58,950 bases of DNA from DATBDE01 sp036270095. GTDB lineage: Bacteria; Actinomycetota; Thermoleophilia; Solirubrobacterales; Solirubrobacteraceae. The notes beneath the pieces were generated by a model, which ran no database searches, was not told the DNA's origin, and saw nothing but the letters and a program-made list of their open reading frames with translations. Below are positions 26,333 through 34,257 of this stretch, in pieces. How positions within the stretch are numbered: the first letter of the stretch is position 1; each line of letters opens with the position of its first letter. Made by a program: the position numbers and the translations under genes. The stretch lies in contig DATBDE010000148.1 of NCBI GenBank assembly GCA_036270095.1, forward strand, positions 1 through 58,950, given 5' to 3'.

Positions 26333-26350
26333 TAGGGTTGCGGCCAACCC
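26333..26350 (+). promoter_or_regulatory. -10 element TAGGGT with small hairpin in the leader of the secreted protein
   Basis: TAGGGT (26333-26338) is followed by the inverted repeat GGGTTG/CAACCC (26335-26340 and 26345-26350), then AAGGAGGA at 26363-26370. This is a conventional leadered layout. Confidence 0.4.
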
Positions 26351-26376
26351 CACCTGTTCTCCAAGGAGGAGAGTCC

Positions 26377-27126
26377 TTGCGAAAGCCCCTCATCCTCGCC
26401 TTGGCGGCCGTGCTCGCCTTGGCGATTGCGGCGGTCGCGTACGCCCAGACGCAGACGAACACCTACTCGGTCACTGCGTCGACCAAGCCGACCAAGGCAG
26501 GAACCAAGAGCAAGCCCGTCCCGGTCGGCGTCACATTCAACTACACCGTGGGCGAGGCAAATGGCCTGCGTCCGTCGCCGATCGTCGGCTACAGCATCCT
26601 GTTCGGCGGCGTGCAGTTCAACGGCGCCGGCTTCCCCAAGTGCACCGCGGCCCAGATCAACGCGGCCGGCACCGACAAGCCGTGCCCGAGTGGGGCGAAG
26701 GTCGGCTCGGGGAACGTCGAGAACCAAACCGGCGCGACCCCGGACACGGCAGACAAGTCGTTGTCGTGCCACCTCGATCTGACGATCTACAACGGCGGCA
26801 AGGGCCACCTGGCGCTGTATTTGCTCGGTGGGGCCCCGACGTGCCCGATCTCTGTCTCCGTGGCGATCGACGCGAAGCTGGTGAAGAAGGCGTCCGGTAC
26901 ATCGATCGACTTCGCAGTCCCGCCGACGCTGGCGCATCCGATCGCCGGCTTCGACAACGCCGTGGTCCAGACCGCGTCAACGTTGCCGAAGAAGGTGTCG
27001 AAGGGCACCGGCTTCGAGGAGTCGATAGGAGGCTGCAAGGGCGGAAACCGCGCGGTCACCGTGACGTTCACCGCCGAGAACGGTGCGTCGTCGACCGCTT
27101 CAACGAACGCGAAATGCACCGCGTAG
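26377..27126 (+). CDS. Secreted beta-rich protein of unknown function
   Basis: 249 residues from TTG 26377, chosen because AAGGAGGA ends 6 bases upstream and the signal peptide then begins at once (RKPLILALAAVLALAIAAVAYAQ). The mature part is Thr/Gly/Asn-rich with four to five cysteines and strand patterns, and shows no catalytic motif. Codon use contains slightly more A/T-ending codons than neighbouring genes. A 12-bp hairpin follows the stop. Likely exported; function unknown. Confidence 0.72.
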   Translation: MRKPLILALAAVLALAIAAVAYAQTQTNTYSVTASTKPTKAGTKSKPVPVGVTFNYTVGEANGLRPSPIVGYSILFGGVQFNGAGFPKCTAAQINAAGTDKPCPSGAKVGSGNVENQTGATPDTADKSLSCHLDLTIYNGGKGHLALYLLGGAPTCPISVSVAIDAKLVKKASGTSIDFAVPPTLAHPIAGFDNAVVQTASTLPKKVSKGTGFEESIGGCKGGNRAVTVTFTAENGASSTASTNAKCTA

Positions 27127-27151
27127 ACGCCGACTGAACGTCCCGTCGCAC

Positions 27152-27181
27152 CCGGCGGCCCCGCGCGACCGGGGCCGCCGG
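27152..27181 (+). terminator. Strong GC hairpin after the secreted-protein gene
   Basis: Perfect 12-bp arms (27152-27163 and 27170-27181) with a 6-base loop and no T tract, 25 bases after the stop. Confidence 0.6.
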
Positions 27182-27195
27182 CGTGAGGCGGGCCG

Positions 27196-27201
27196 TACAC
27201 T
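27196..27201 (+). promoter_or_regulatory. -10 element (TACACT) of the membrane protein at 27211
   Basis: TACACT ends 9 bases before ATG 27211, in the context CGTACACTCGGCG, nearly the same as upstream of ispH (CGTACACTCAGCG). Confidence 0.55.
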
Positions 27202-27210
27202 CGGCGGCCG

Positions 27211-27795
27211 ATGTGGGGCTTCAGGCTGCGGTGCTTCGCGCTGTTGGGCGCAGGCGCCCTCGGACTGCACGAGTTGCGCTACCTGATCGGGTACGGCGGG
27301 GACGCCGGCCGCGCGCTGGCCGAGCAGGGCCACGGCTACCTCGACGCCGTCACCGCCGGCGTCGCGCTGACGCTCGTCGCCGCCCTGGCTGCGCTGGCCG
27401 CCGCGCTCGTCCGCGGTCCGGGCGCGGCGAAGCGCCCGCCACGGCCCTGGCGCGTGCGCTGGCTGGCCTGCAGCGGCGCGCTGCTCGCCGTCTTCACGCT
27501 GCAGGAGCTGGTCGAAGGCGTGCTGTCGCCCGGTCACCCTGCCGGCCTGGTCGGCGTGGCCGGCGGCGGCGGCTGGATCGCCGTGCCGCTGGCGCTGGCC
27601 ATCGGCGCCGTCGTGGCCGCCCTGCTGCGCGGCGCCGAGGCCGTCATCGCCCGTTTCGCCGCGCCGCCGCACAGGCCGCGCCTGCGCGCGCCCCGCAGCG
27701 CGCTTGCGCGCGCGCCGCTCCAGGTCGGGCCGCGCGCCCTCGCCCTCCTCGCCACTTCCGGCGCACCACGAGCGCCGCCTCTCCGCGGGTGGTGA
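27211..27795 (+). CDS. Membrane protein, three to four helices, unknown function
   Basis: 194 residues with hydrophobic segments near 5-20, 45-65, 85-105 and 120-145 and an Arg/Pro-rich C-terminus. It contains GLHELRYLIGYG and LFTLQELVEGVLSPGHP-type conserved-looking His/Glu patches at the membrane border. Family unknown. The cupredoxin-like gene starts 54 bases downstream on the same strand, so this protein may belong to that cluster. Confidence 0.6.
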   Translation: MWGFRLRCFALLGAGALGLHELRYLIGYGGDAGRALAEQGHGYLDAVTAGVALTLVAALAALAAALVRGPGAAKRPPRPWRVRWLACSGALLAVFTLQELVEGVLSPGHPAGLVGVAGGGGWIAVPLALAIGAVVAALLRGAEAVIARFAAPPHRPRLRAPRSALARAPLQVGPRALALLATSGAPRAPPLRGW

Positions 27796-27849
27796 ACGGC
27801 TGCGTCCGCCCGGGCGCAGCGACCATCGAACCCAAGGAGGCAGTTGCAG

Positions 27850-28227
27850 ATGAGCAGGAATGCGCGCATCGGCGTGCTCGTGGGCGCACTCGTGGTGATC
27901 GTGGGGGCGCTCGTGATCGTCCTCGCCACCAGCGGCGGCAGCGACAACGCGCCCGACAAGGTCACCGCATCCATCAGCGTCGACAAGACGGGGCGGCCCA
28001 ACGGGGGCATCAAGCACCTGACGGTCAAGAAGAACGGGACCGTGGACCTCTCGGTCACCACCGCGATCCCCGACGAGGTCCACCTGCACGGCTACGACAT
28101 CGAGAAGGAGGCCAAGGCCGGCCAGCCGGTGCAGTTCAACTTCAAGGCCAGCATGGATGGCGTGTTCGAGATCGAGGTCCACAAGCCGACCGCGAACCAG
28201 ATCGCCGAGCTCGAGGTCCAGCCGTGA
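27850..28227 (+). CDS. Membrane-anchored cupredoxin-like protein
   Basis: 125 residues. An N-terminal membrane anchor near residues 8-27 (IGVLVGALVVIVGALVIVLA) is followed by a beta domain with DEVHLHGYD and GVFEIEVHKPTANQIAELEV, matching the EfeO-type cupredoxin_1 pattern. The ligand Cys is absent, so a blue-copper site is unlikely; the HxH could still bind metal. AAGGAGG precedes ATG 27850 by 9 bases. The next gene starts inside its stop codon. Confidence 0.72.
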   Translation: MSRNARIGVLVGALVVIVGALVIVLATSGGSDNAPDKVTASISVDKTGRPNGGIKHLTVKKNGTVDLSVTTAIPDEVHLHGYDIEKEAKAGQPVQFNFKASMDGVFEIEVHKPTANQIAELEVQP

Positions 28228-29600
28228 ACATCGTCATTCCGTTCGCCCACGGGATCGTCGGCAAGCGCGACATCCCGATCCCGGACTACGTGTTCGGGTG
28301 GGCGGCCGGGGTGGTGCTGGTCCTGTCGTTCGTCGGACTGGCGGTGCTGTGGCCCAAGCCGATCCTGCAGCCGGAGCCGGCCAAGCGGCTGTGCTTCTTC
28401 CCCAGCCTGCTCGTGGACATCGTCTGCGGGGTCATCGGCGTCGCGCTCTCCGTGATCGTCGTCTACGCGGGGTTTGCCGGCGTGCAGGTGGGGACGGCCA
28501 ACCTGGAGCCGACGTTCATCTACGTCACCTTCTGGGTCGGTCTCGCGTTCGCCAGCCTGCTGTTCGGGAACGTCTTCGGGCCGTTCAACCCGTGGCGCGC
28601 CATCGCGCGCGCCGTGGCCTGGGTGGGCAAGACCGTGAGCCGCGGCGCGCTGCCCGAGCCGATCGCGTACCCGCGCTGGCTCGGGCGCTGGCCTGCGGCG
28701 GTCGGGATCCTCTGCTTCGCCTGGCTCGAGCTCGTCTACTCGAACAAGGACGACCCGTCGACACTGTCGGTGCTCGCGCTGGCCTACGCGGCGATCCAGC
28801 TCGTGGGCATGAGCATCTACGGCATCGACACCTGGACCGAGCGTGGCGACGCGTTCGCGGTCTACTTCGGCCTGTTCGCCCGGGTGTCGGTATTCGAGCG
28901 CCGCGACGATGAGGACGCCCTGTACATCCGGGCGCCGCTGTCGGCGCTGTTCAAGCTCGACATCGTGCCGGGAACGGTCGCGCTGCTGTGCGTGATGATC
29001 GGCTCAACGTCGTTCGACGGCTTCTCCAACGGGGTCCTGTGGAACGACGTGGCCCCCGACCTGCAGAAGTTCTTCGTCAACGACCTCGGGGCGAGCCTGA
29101 ACACCGGGCTCGAGCTGGCGTTCACGGTCGGGCTGCTGTTCATGATCGCGTTCGTCTTCGGGGTCTACCGCATAGGCGTGGCCGGCATGCGGCTCTACGA
29201 CCCCGACAAGCCGTGGCTGGTGCTGGCGAGGCGGTTCGTGATCTCGCTGGTGCCGATCTCGCTCGCCTATGTCATCGCGCACTACTTCTCGCTGCTCGCC
29301 TACCAGGGCCAGGCCGTGGCGTCGCTGGCCTCGGACCCGCTCGGCACCGGCTCGGACCTGTTCGGCACCGCGAGCGTGGGTATCAACTACGGGGTGGTGT
29401 CAGCGAGCGGGATCTGGTACGTCCAGGTGGCCGCCTTGGTGATCGGCCACGTGGCCGGCCTGATGGTGGCCCACGAGCGCGCCGTGAGCGACTATCCCGA
29501 CAGCCGCATCGCCGTCCGGTCCCAGCTGTGGATGCTGGGCGTGATGGTCGTGTTCACGTCGCTGGGCCTGTGGATCCTCTCCGCTGCGGGGCAGGCATGA
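28224..29600 (+). CDS. Polytopic membrane protein (family sometimes labelled fenitrothion hydrolase)
   Basis: 458 residues from GTG 28224, overlapping the cupredoxin-like stop by 4 bases. About ten to twelve hydrophobic segments. Characteristic patches are FAHGIVGKRDIPIPDYVFGW at the start, LLFGNVFGPFNPWRAIARA, YPRWLGRWPAAVGI and AHYFSLLAYQGQ. The His-rich start and the AHYF helix could bind metal within the membrane. Actinobacterial relatives carry the name fenitrothion hydrolase, but I see no hydrolase motif. A link to the neighbouring cupredoxin is inferred from coupling. Confidence 0.72.
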   Translation: MNIVIPFAHGIVGKRDIPIPDYVFGWAAGVVLVLSFVGLAVLWPKPILQPEPAKRLCFFPSLLVDIVCGVIGVALSVIVVYAGFAGVQVGTANLEPTFIYVTFWVGLAFASLLFGNVFGPFNPWRAIARAVAWVGKTVSRGALPEPIAYPRWLGRWPAAVGILCFAWLELVYSNKDDPSTLSVLALAYAAIQLVGMSIYGIDTWTERGDAFAVYFGLFARVSVFERRDDEDALYIRAPLSALFKLDIVPGTVALLCVMIGSTSFDGFSNGVLWNDVAPDLQKFFVNDLGASLNTGLELAFTVGLLFMIAFVFGVYRIGVAGMRLYDPDKPWLVLARRFVISLVPISLAYVIAHYFSLLAYQGQAVASLASDPLGTGSDLFGTASVGINYGVVSASGIWYVQVAALVIGHVAGLMVAHERAVSDYPDSRIAVRSQLWMLGVMVVFTSLGLWILSAAGQA

Positions 29601-29755
29601 CCGTCATCGCCCACGCGGGGCACTGGATCGAGGGCGGGATCTTCGCCGCGCCGGTGATCATCGTCGCCGGCGCGCTGGCGGTCTCGTCGGTGCGGGAGAA
29701 GCGGCGGCGACGGCGTGAGGCAGGTCACAGTGATGAGGGGGGCCGCCGCTCGTAA
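29597..29755 (+). CDS. Tiny membrane protein linked to the polytopic protein
   Basis: 52 residues from ATG 29597, overlapping the previous stop by 4 bases (ATGA). His-containing start (TVIAHAGHWIEG), one membrane helix, then a basic tail (KRRRRRREAG). Small size, coupling and the HAGH motif suggest an accessory subunit of the membrane protein before it. No known family. Confidence 0.65.
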   Translation: MTVIAHAGHWIEGGIFAAPVIIVAGALAVSSVREKRRRRREAGHSDEGGRRS

Positions 29756-29874
29756 CGCTTTCGTCATCCACCGGACCGTAACTTCGTGAGCCAGGAGAAC
29801 GTTGACAGCGTAAGAACGGACGTGGCTGACGCTTGTGCAGGCGACACCCCAAGCCACGGAGCCGGAGAACCGCG

Positions 29875-30150
29875 ATGAGCGCTAAGGACCTCAAAGAGTT
29901 GCTGGAGCACCTCGACGACACGCACGAGATCGTCGTGCTCGGGCCGGTCGAAGAGCCCGATGACGAAGGGCCCGAGGCGCTGTTTTTCTGCTGGCGCGAC
30001 GCCGAGGACGAGGCGGCGATCGCCTATCGGATCTGGTGCGAGAAGCCCGGACACGAGCCCTACGCGGTCTACCGCGCGGCGGCCGACCGCGCCGAGGCGG
30101 CCCAGGACGCGCTGGCCGCCGCTTCCGCCCGCCCTCTTACCCGGTCCTGA
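29875..30150 (+). CDS. Hypothetical acidic protein
   Basis: 91 residues, acidic, cytosolic, with paired aromatic-acidic blocks (EALFFCWRDAEDEAAIAYRIW). No family recognised. GGAG lies about 8 bases before ATG 29875. The 119-base spacer upstream holds a possible leader RNA. Confidence 0.55.
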   Translation: MSAKDLKELLEHLDDTHEIVVLGPVEEPDDEGPEALFFCWRDAEDEAAIAYRIWCEKPGHEPYAVYRAAADRAEAAQDALAAASARPLTRS

Positions 30151-30187
30151 CCGTGCCCCGCCGAAGGGGGCCGATGATCGAGGGGCA

Positions 30188-30334
30188 ATGCCCAGCTCCT
30201 GCTTCAAGTACGTGAGCTCCGACGTGCCGGCGGGCAAGACGCTCGACGAGTACCGCCGCCGTCGTGTGCGCCGGCGCCGCCGGGGCCTGCTGGCCCGGCT
30301 GCGCGCGCGGCGGACGCGAGTACATAAGGCTTGA
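30188..30334 (+). CDS. Hypothetical 48-residue very basic protein
   Basis: ATG 30188 with GAGGGG 2-7 bases upstream. The second half is almost all Arg/Lys (YRRRRVRRRRRGLLARLRARR). It could bind nucleic acid or be a chance frame in GC-rich DNA; the first half (SSCFKYVSSDVPAGKTLDEY) looks protein-like. Confidence 0.4.
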   Translation: MPSSCFKYVSSDVPAGKTLDEYRRRRVRRRRRGLLARLRARRTRVHKA

Positions 30335-30344
30335 CGTATATAAC
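30331..30344 (+). promoter_or_regulatory. AT-rich promoter/operator region of the ArsR gene
   Basis: TTGACGTATATAAC, the most AT-rich stretch nearby, lies 25-38 bases upstream of GTG 30369. TTGACG fits a -35 box. ArsR-family genes are usually autoregulated at such sites. Confidence 0.4.
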
Positions 30345-30368
30345 GCAGGGTGGAAGTATTCGCCCCCG

Positions 30369-30707
30369 GTGGAGGCCTTCGACGTCCTCGGCGACCCGGT
30401 GCGCCGGCGCATCCTCGAGCTGCTCGCCGGCCCGGAGCGGCCGGCCGGCGACGTGGTCGCCGTCATCCAGGACGAGTTCGGCTTGACCCAGCCCGCCGTC
30501 TCGCGCCACCTGCGGGTGCTGCGCGAGAGCGGCTTCGCGAGCGTGCGGCCCGAGGGCGCGCGGCGGCTCTACGTCATCGACGCCGCCGGCCTCGAGGGCG
30601 CTGAGGGCTGGCTCTTCGACCTCCGCGCGCAGTGGAGCCAGCGCCTCGATGCGCTCGGCACCGAGCTCGCCCGCGGCAAGCAGCGACGCAAGGAGACCCG
30701 ACCGTGA
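30369..30707 (+). CDS. ArsR-family HTH transcriptional regulator
   Basis: 112 residues. Winged helix typical of ArsR proteins paired with SRPBCC domains: FDVLGDPVRRRILELLAGPERPAGDVV, then recognition helix QPAVSRHLRVLRESGFA and wing RPEGARRLYVID. No metal-binding Cys motif (ELCVCDL) is present, so it is unlikely to be a metal sensor. GTG 30369. Its stop overlaps the SRPBCC gene by 4 bases, and the pair probably forms one regulatory unit. Confidence 0.87.
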   Translation: MEAFDVLGDPVRRRILELLAGPERPAGDVVAVIQDEFGLTQPAVSRHLRVLRESGFASVRPEGARRLYVIDAAGLEGAEGWLFDLRAQWSQRLDALGTELARGKQRRKETRP

Positions 30708-31288
30708 ACGATCTGATCGACGAGCTCGAGCGCGTCCGCCGCAGCGTGGGGGACGACGACGCCCGGAAGGTGGTCGAGCTGCGCCGCAGCTACGACGCCG
30801 ACGTCGCCGATGTGTGGGACGCGTGCACGAACCCCGAGCGCATCCCGCGCTGGTTCCTGCCCATCAGCGGCGACCTGCACCTCGGCGGCCGCTTCCAGCT
30901 CGAGGGCAACGCCGGCGGCGAGATCAAGGAGTGCGACCCGCCGCGGCGCCTGGCCGTCACCTGGGAGTACGGCGGCGACGTCAGCTTCCTCTACCTCGAC
31001 CTGGCGGGCAACGACGGCGCGACCGACCTGCGCCTGCGCCACGCCGCGACCGTCAACGACCACTGGGACACCTACGGCCCCGGCGCGGTCGGCGTGGGCT
31101 GGGACCTCACGCTGCTCGGCCTGGCCGCGTACCTGCCCGGCGCCGCGGCCGTGCCCAAGGGCATGCCGCCGCCCGAGGTCATGCGCCGCAGCGCCCAGGA
31201 CTGGGGCGCCGCGCACGCGGCCTCCGGCGTCCCCGCCGCGGCCGCGGAGGAGGCGGCGGCGCGCACGAGCGCGTTCTACGCGCCCTAA
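30704..31288 (+). CDS. SRPBCC / AHSA1-domain protein
   Basis: 194 residues. AHSA1-like START-type fold: ELRRSYDADVADVWDACTNPERIPRWFLPISGDLHLGGRFQLEGNAGGEIKECDPPRRL. The cavity of this fold binds hydrophobic ligands. Overlap with the ArsR gene suggests a ligand-linked partner. The same two domains are fused in one protein at 41907-42680. The last base overlaps the convergent sufS gene. Confidence 0.85.
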   Translation: MNDLIDELERVRRSVGDDDARKVVELRRSYDADVADVWDACTNPERIPRWFLPISGDLHLGGRFQLEGNAGGEIKECDPPRRLAVTWEYGGDVSFLYLDLAGNDGATDLRLRHAATVNDHWDTYGPGAVGVGWDLTLLGLAAYLPGAAAVPKGMPPPEVMRRSAQDWGAAHAASGVPAAAAEEAAARTSAFYAP

Positions 31289-32496
31289 GCGAAGACGGAG
31301 CGGGCGCGCACGATCGACTCGATCAGCGCGTCCACGTCGGCGCGGTCGTTGTAGGGGCCGAACGAGGCGCGGGCCGTGGCCGGCACCCCGAGCGCGCGCA
31401 TAAGCGGCTGGGCGCAGTGGTGGCCGGCGCGCACACAGACGTTGTCGCGGTCCAGCAGCTCGGCGATGTCGTGCGGGTGCATGCCGTCGATGGCGAACGA
31501 GATCACGCCGCCGCGGCGGTCGGCATCGGGCGGGCCGGGGACGCTGACGCCGTCGGTCTCGGCCAGGCGCTGCAGCGCATAGGCAGTCAGCGCGCGCTCG
31601 TGCTCGCGCACGGCCTCCATCCTCAGGCCCTCGAGGTAGTCGACGGCGACGCCGAGCCCGACCGCCTCGGCGATCTGGGAGGTGCCCGCCTCGAACTTCC
31701 AGGGCAGGTCGTTCCAGGTCGAGTTGTCGAAGTTGACCTGCTTGATCATGTGGCCGCCGGTGATGAACGGGCGCATGGACTCGAGCAGCTCGCGGCGGCC
31801 GTGCAGGATCCCGATACCCGTCGGCCCCAGCGCCTTGTGCCCGGTCCAGGCGTAGAAGTCGGCGCCGATCGCGCCGACGTCCACCGGGAGCTGGGGCACG
31901 GACTGGGCGCCGTCGATCACGGTGACGGCCCCGGCGGCCCGGGCCCGCGCAACCATCTCGGCCACGGGGTTGATCGTGCCGAGCACGTTGGAGACGTGGG
32001 CGAAGGCGGCGACCTTGACCCGCCCGGAGGCGAGCTCGGCGTCGAGCTCGTCGAGCGAAAGCATCCCGTCGTCGTCGACGTGCAGGTAGCGGATCTCGGC
32101 GCCGACCTCTTGGGCCAGCACCTGCCAGGGCACGATGTTCGAGTGGTGCTCGAGCTGGGTGATCAGCACCACGTCGCCGGCGCCGACGTTGTCGCGGCCC
32201 CACGCGTAGGCGACGAGATTGATCGAGTTCGTCGCATTGGCGGTGAAGATCGTCGTGGCCGCCTCGCCGCCGGCGAACGCCGCGATGCGGTCGCGAGCGC
32301 CCTCGAAGGCCTCGGTGGACTCGGCCCCGAGCGTGTAGACGCCGCGGTGGATCGACGCGTAGTGGCGGCGGTAGAAGTCGTCCATCGCCTCCAGGACCGG
32401 CGCGGGCTTCTGCGCGGTCGCGGCGGAGTCGAGGTAGACGATCGGCTTGCCGTCGATCTCGCGCGCCAGCAGGGGGAAGTCAAAGCGAACGTCCAT
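31285..32496 (-). CDS. sufS: Cysteine desulfurase, SufS type
   Basis: 403 residues. Fold-type I PLP enzyme: VYLDSAATAQKP at the start, TQLEHHSNIVPWQ, VIDGAQSVPQLPVDV, PLP Lys in WTGHKALGPTGIG, and the catalytic Cys in VCVRAGHHCAQPLM on a short loop, which marks SufS (group II) rather than IscS. It takes sulfur from cysteine for Fe-S assembly. No other suf gene is in the window. ATG 32496 is chosen over the upstream TTG because TAGGAT lies 9 bases before it. Confidence 0.93.
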   Translation of the reverse strand: MDVRFDFPLLAREIDGKPIVYLDSAATAQKPAPVLEAMDDFYRRHYASIHRGVYTLGAESTEAFEGARDRIAAFAGGEAATTIFTANATNSINLVAYAWGRDNVGAGDVVLITQLEHHSNIVPWQVLAQEVGAEIRYLHVDDDGMLSLDELDAELASGRVKVAAFAHVSNVLGTINPVAEMVARARAAGAVTVIDGAQSVPQLPVDVGAIGADFYAWTGHKALGPTGIGILHGRRELLESMRPFITGGHMIKQVNFDNSTWNDLPWKFEAGTSQIAEAVGLGVAVDYLEGLRMEAVREHERALTAYALQRLAETDGVSVPGPPDADRRGGVISFAIDGMHPHDIAELLDRDNVCVRAGHHCAQPLMRALGVPATARASFGPYNDRADVDALIESIVRARSVFA

Positions 32497-32505
32497 CTCC
32501 AACAA

Positions 32506-32511
32506 ATCCTA
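32506..32511 (-). promoter_or_regulatory. -10 element (TAGGAT) of sufS
   Basis: TAGGAT on the minus strand, 9 bases before ATG 32496; it overlaps the stop codon of the Sco gene. Confidence 0.5.
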
Positions 32512-33138
32512 CCGCAGGGATCGGATTTGCTCGGACTGCAGCACCTTCACGTCGTGGGCGAGGCCCTCCGGCGTGAGCTCCGACATCGGGAAGCCGACCC
32601 GCTGGCGGCCGCGCTTGTCGATCAGCAGCACGTAGGCCGAATGGTCGAACTTGCTGCCCTGGGGCTGGATCCCGTAGGCCTTCCAGATCGGCGCGAGCTC
32701 GGCCCGGCTGCCGAGCAGGAACCGCATCCGCCCGACCAGCGCGTGCTTGAGAAGGAAGCGCTTGGCGTTCAGCGGCGTGTCGTTGCGCGGGTCGACCGAG
32801 ACCGCCAGCGCGGGCACGTCGTGGCCGAGGTCGTTCATCGCGCCGCGGATCTGGTCGGCCATGATCGGGCACGTGTTCTGGCAGGTCGAGTACATGAAGG
32901 TCAGGATCACCGGCTGCCCGCGGTACTGGTGCAGGCTGGCCATGCCGCCGTTCTGATCGCGCAGCGCGAAGTCCTTAAGCGGGATCTCGGGCGGCCGCAG
33001 GGCGCCGGCGAAGCCGTGCTGCACGATCACCTGCGGGCCCGAGCCGGTGCTGCCCGAGGCGACGACCACGGCGATGATCGCCCCGGCGCAACAGGCGATG
33101 ACGACCGTGATGGCCAGGCGCAGGCGCGGGTGCAGCAC
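32509..33138 (-). CDS. SCO1/SenC family copper chaperone for cytochrome oxidase
   Basis: 209 residues. N-terminal membrane anchor (LAITVVIACCAGAIIAVVVA) at residues 8-27, then a thioredoxin-like domain with the copper-binding CxxxC (Cys86 and Cys90 in STCQNTCP) and the third ligand His in FDHSAYVLLIDKRG. Delivers copper to, or reduces, the CuA site of cytochrome c oxidase outside the membrane. GTG 33138 has TACCCT 7 bases upstream. No cox genes are in the window. Confidence 0.92.
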   Translation of the reverse strand: MLHPRLRLAITVVIACCAGAIIAVVVASGSTGSGPQVIVQHGFAGALRPPEIPLKDFALRDQNGGMASLHQYRGQPVILTFMYSTCQNTCPIMADQIRGAMNDLGHDVPALAVSVDPRNDTPLNAKRFLLKHALVGRMRFLLGSRAELAPIWKAYGIQPQGSKFDHSAYVLLIDKRGRQRVGFPMSELTPEGLAHDVKVLQSEQIRSLR

Positions 33139-33145
33139 TAGAGGG

Positions 33146-33151
33146 AGGGTA
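33146..33151 (-). promoter_or_regulatory. -10 element (TACCCT) of the Sco gene
   Basis: TACCCT on the minus strand, 7 bases before GTG 33138. Confidence 0.5.
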
Positions 33152-33168
33152 CGGCCGAACGGGGGCGG

Positions 33169-34170
33169 TCAGCCCAGAACGAGCTCCGCGGCCTGGCGCA
33201 CCTGGTCGATGCCGCCGCCGATCAGCAGCGTGTCCACGCGCGACTCGCGCCACGCCTCGAGGTCGGCGCGGATCTTGTCCACCGGGCCGATGAGCGCGAG
33301 CTGCTCGACGAGCTCGGTGGGGACCGCGGCCGCGGCCTCGTCCTTGCGCCCGTTCAGGTAGGCGTCCTGGATCTTCGCCACCGCGTCCTCGTAGCCCATG
33401 CGGATGGGGACGTTGGCGTGGAAGTTGACCTCGCGCGCGCCCATGCCGCCGAAGTACAGGGCGTACATGGGCCGGATCATGTCCGCGGCGGCGTCGACGT
33501 CGTCGGCGACGATCAGCGGCACGGTGGCGACGACCTCGAAGTCGTCGCCGGCGCTGGCCAGCGCCTCGGCGTAGAGGTCGGCCGAGTCGGGCGAGTAGAA
33601 CAGCGCCAGCCAGCCCTGGCACAGTTCGGTGGCCAGCGCGATGTTCTTCGGTCCCTCGGCCGCTAGGTAGATGGGGATGTCCTCGCGCAGCGGGCGCACG
33701 ATCGACTTCAGCGGCTTGCCCAGCTCCGTGCCCGGCAGCGGCAGCTGGTAGTGCTCGCCCTCGAACACCACCGGCTCCTTGCGCGCCCAGATCGCGCGCA
33801 CGATCTCGATGTACTCACGCGTGCGCGCGAGCGGCTTGGCGAACGGCTGGCCGTACCAGCCCTCGACCACCTGGGGCCCGGAGACCCCGAGCCCGAGCAC
33901 GAAGCGCCCGGCCGAGAGGTGGTCCATGGTGATCGCCGCCATCGCCGTGGCGGCCGGCGTGCGCGCGGAGATCTGCGCGATCGCCGTGCCCAGGCGCATG
34001 CGCTCGGTCTGCGCGCCCCACCAGGCCAGCGGCGTCAGCGCGTCCGAGCCGTACGCCTCCGCGGTCCAGAGCGAGTCGAAGCCGAGGCGGTCGGCCTCGG
34101 CGATGACCTCGGCCGCGCCGGGGGGCGGCCCGGTGGGCGGCCAGTAGCCGATGCTGTAGCCGAGCTTCAC
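33169..34170 (-). CDS. LLM-class F420-dependent oxidoreductase
   Basis: 333 residues of the luciferase-like monooxygenase TIM barrel: LGYSIGYWPP, AEADRLGFDSLWTAEAYGSDALTPLAWWG, RMRLGTAIAQISARTPAATAMAA, SAGRFVLGLGVSGPQVVEGWYG and IPIYLAAEGPKNIALA. These blocks are typical of actinobacterial F420-dependent members. Substrate unknown. GTG 34170 is favoured over GTG 34179 because TAGAGT lies 7 bases upstream. It is divergent from the rhodanese-adenylyltransferase gene and shares an operator with it. Confidence 0.88.
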   Translation of the reverse strand: MKLGYSIGYWPPTGPPPGAAEVIAEADRLGFDSLWTAEAYGSDALTPLAWWGAQTERMRLGTAIAQISARTPAATAMAAITMDHLSAGRFVLGLGVSGPQVVEGWYGQPFAKPLARTREYIEIVRAIWARKEPVVFEGEHYQLPLPGTELGKPLKSIVRPLREDIPIYLAAEGPKNIALATELCQGWLALFYSPDSADLYAEALASAGDDFEVVATVPLIVADDVDAAADMIRPMYALYFGGMGAREVNFHANVPIRMGYEDAVAKIQDAYLNGRKDEAAAAVPTELVEQLALIGPVDKIRADLEAWRESRVDTLLIGGGIDQVRQAAELVLG

Positions 34171-34177
34171 CGCGGGC

Positions 34178-34214
34178 ACTCTATGTTTTATGGGCGGCGG
34201 CCCATAGCTATACT
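34178..34214. promoter_or_regulatory. Divergent promoters flanking a perfect 7-bp inverted repeat
   Basis: TAGAGT (34178-34183, minus) serves the LLM gene, and TATACT (34209-34214, plus) serves the rhodanese-adenylyltransferase gene. Between them lies TATGGGC-GGCG-GCCCATA (34189-34206), placed in the -10/-35 spacer of both. Confidence 0.65.
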
Positions 34215-34257
34215 TACTGAAGTGAAAAGCCGACCGAGTTTGAGGAGTTTTTCGTCG

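Noticed and set aside
29789..29800. AGCCAGGAGAAC resembling the start of a B12-box (cobalamin riboswitch)
   Set aside because: The rest of the conserved box and all other cobalamin riboswitch elements are missing, and the preceding 30 bases belong to a coding gene.
30264..30368. Upstream extension of the ArsR protein to 30264
   Set aside because: The extra 35 residues are read across the promoter-like AT-rich stretch and an overlapping small gene; the HTH domain begins right after GTG 30369.
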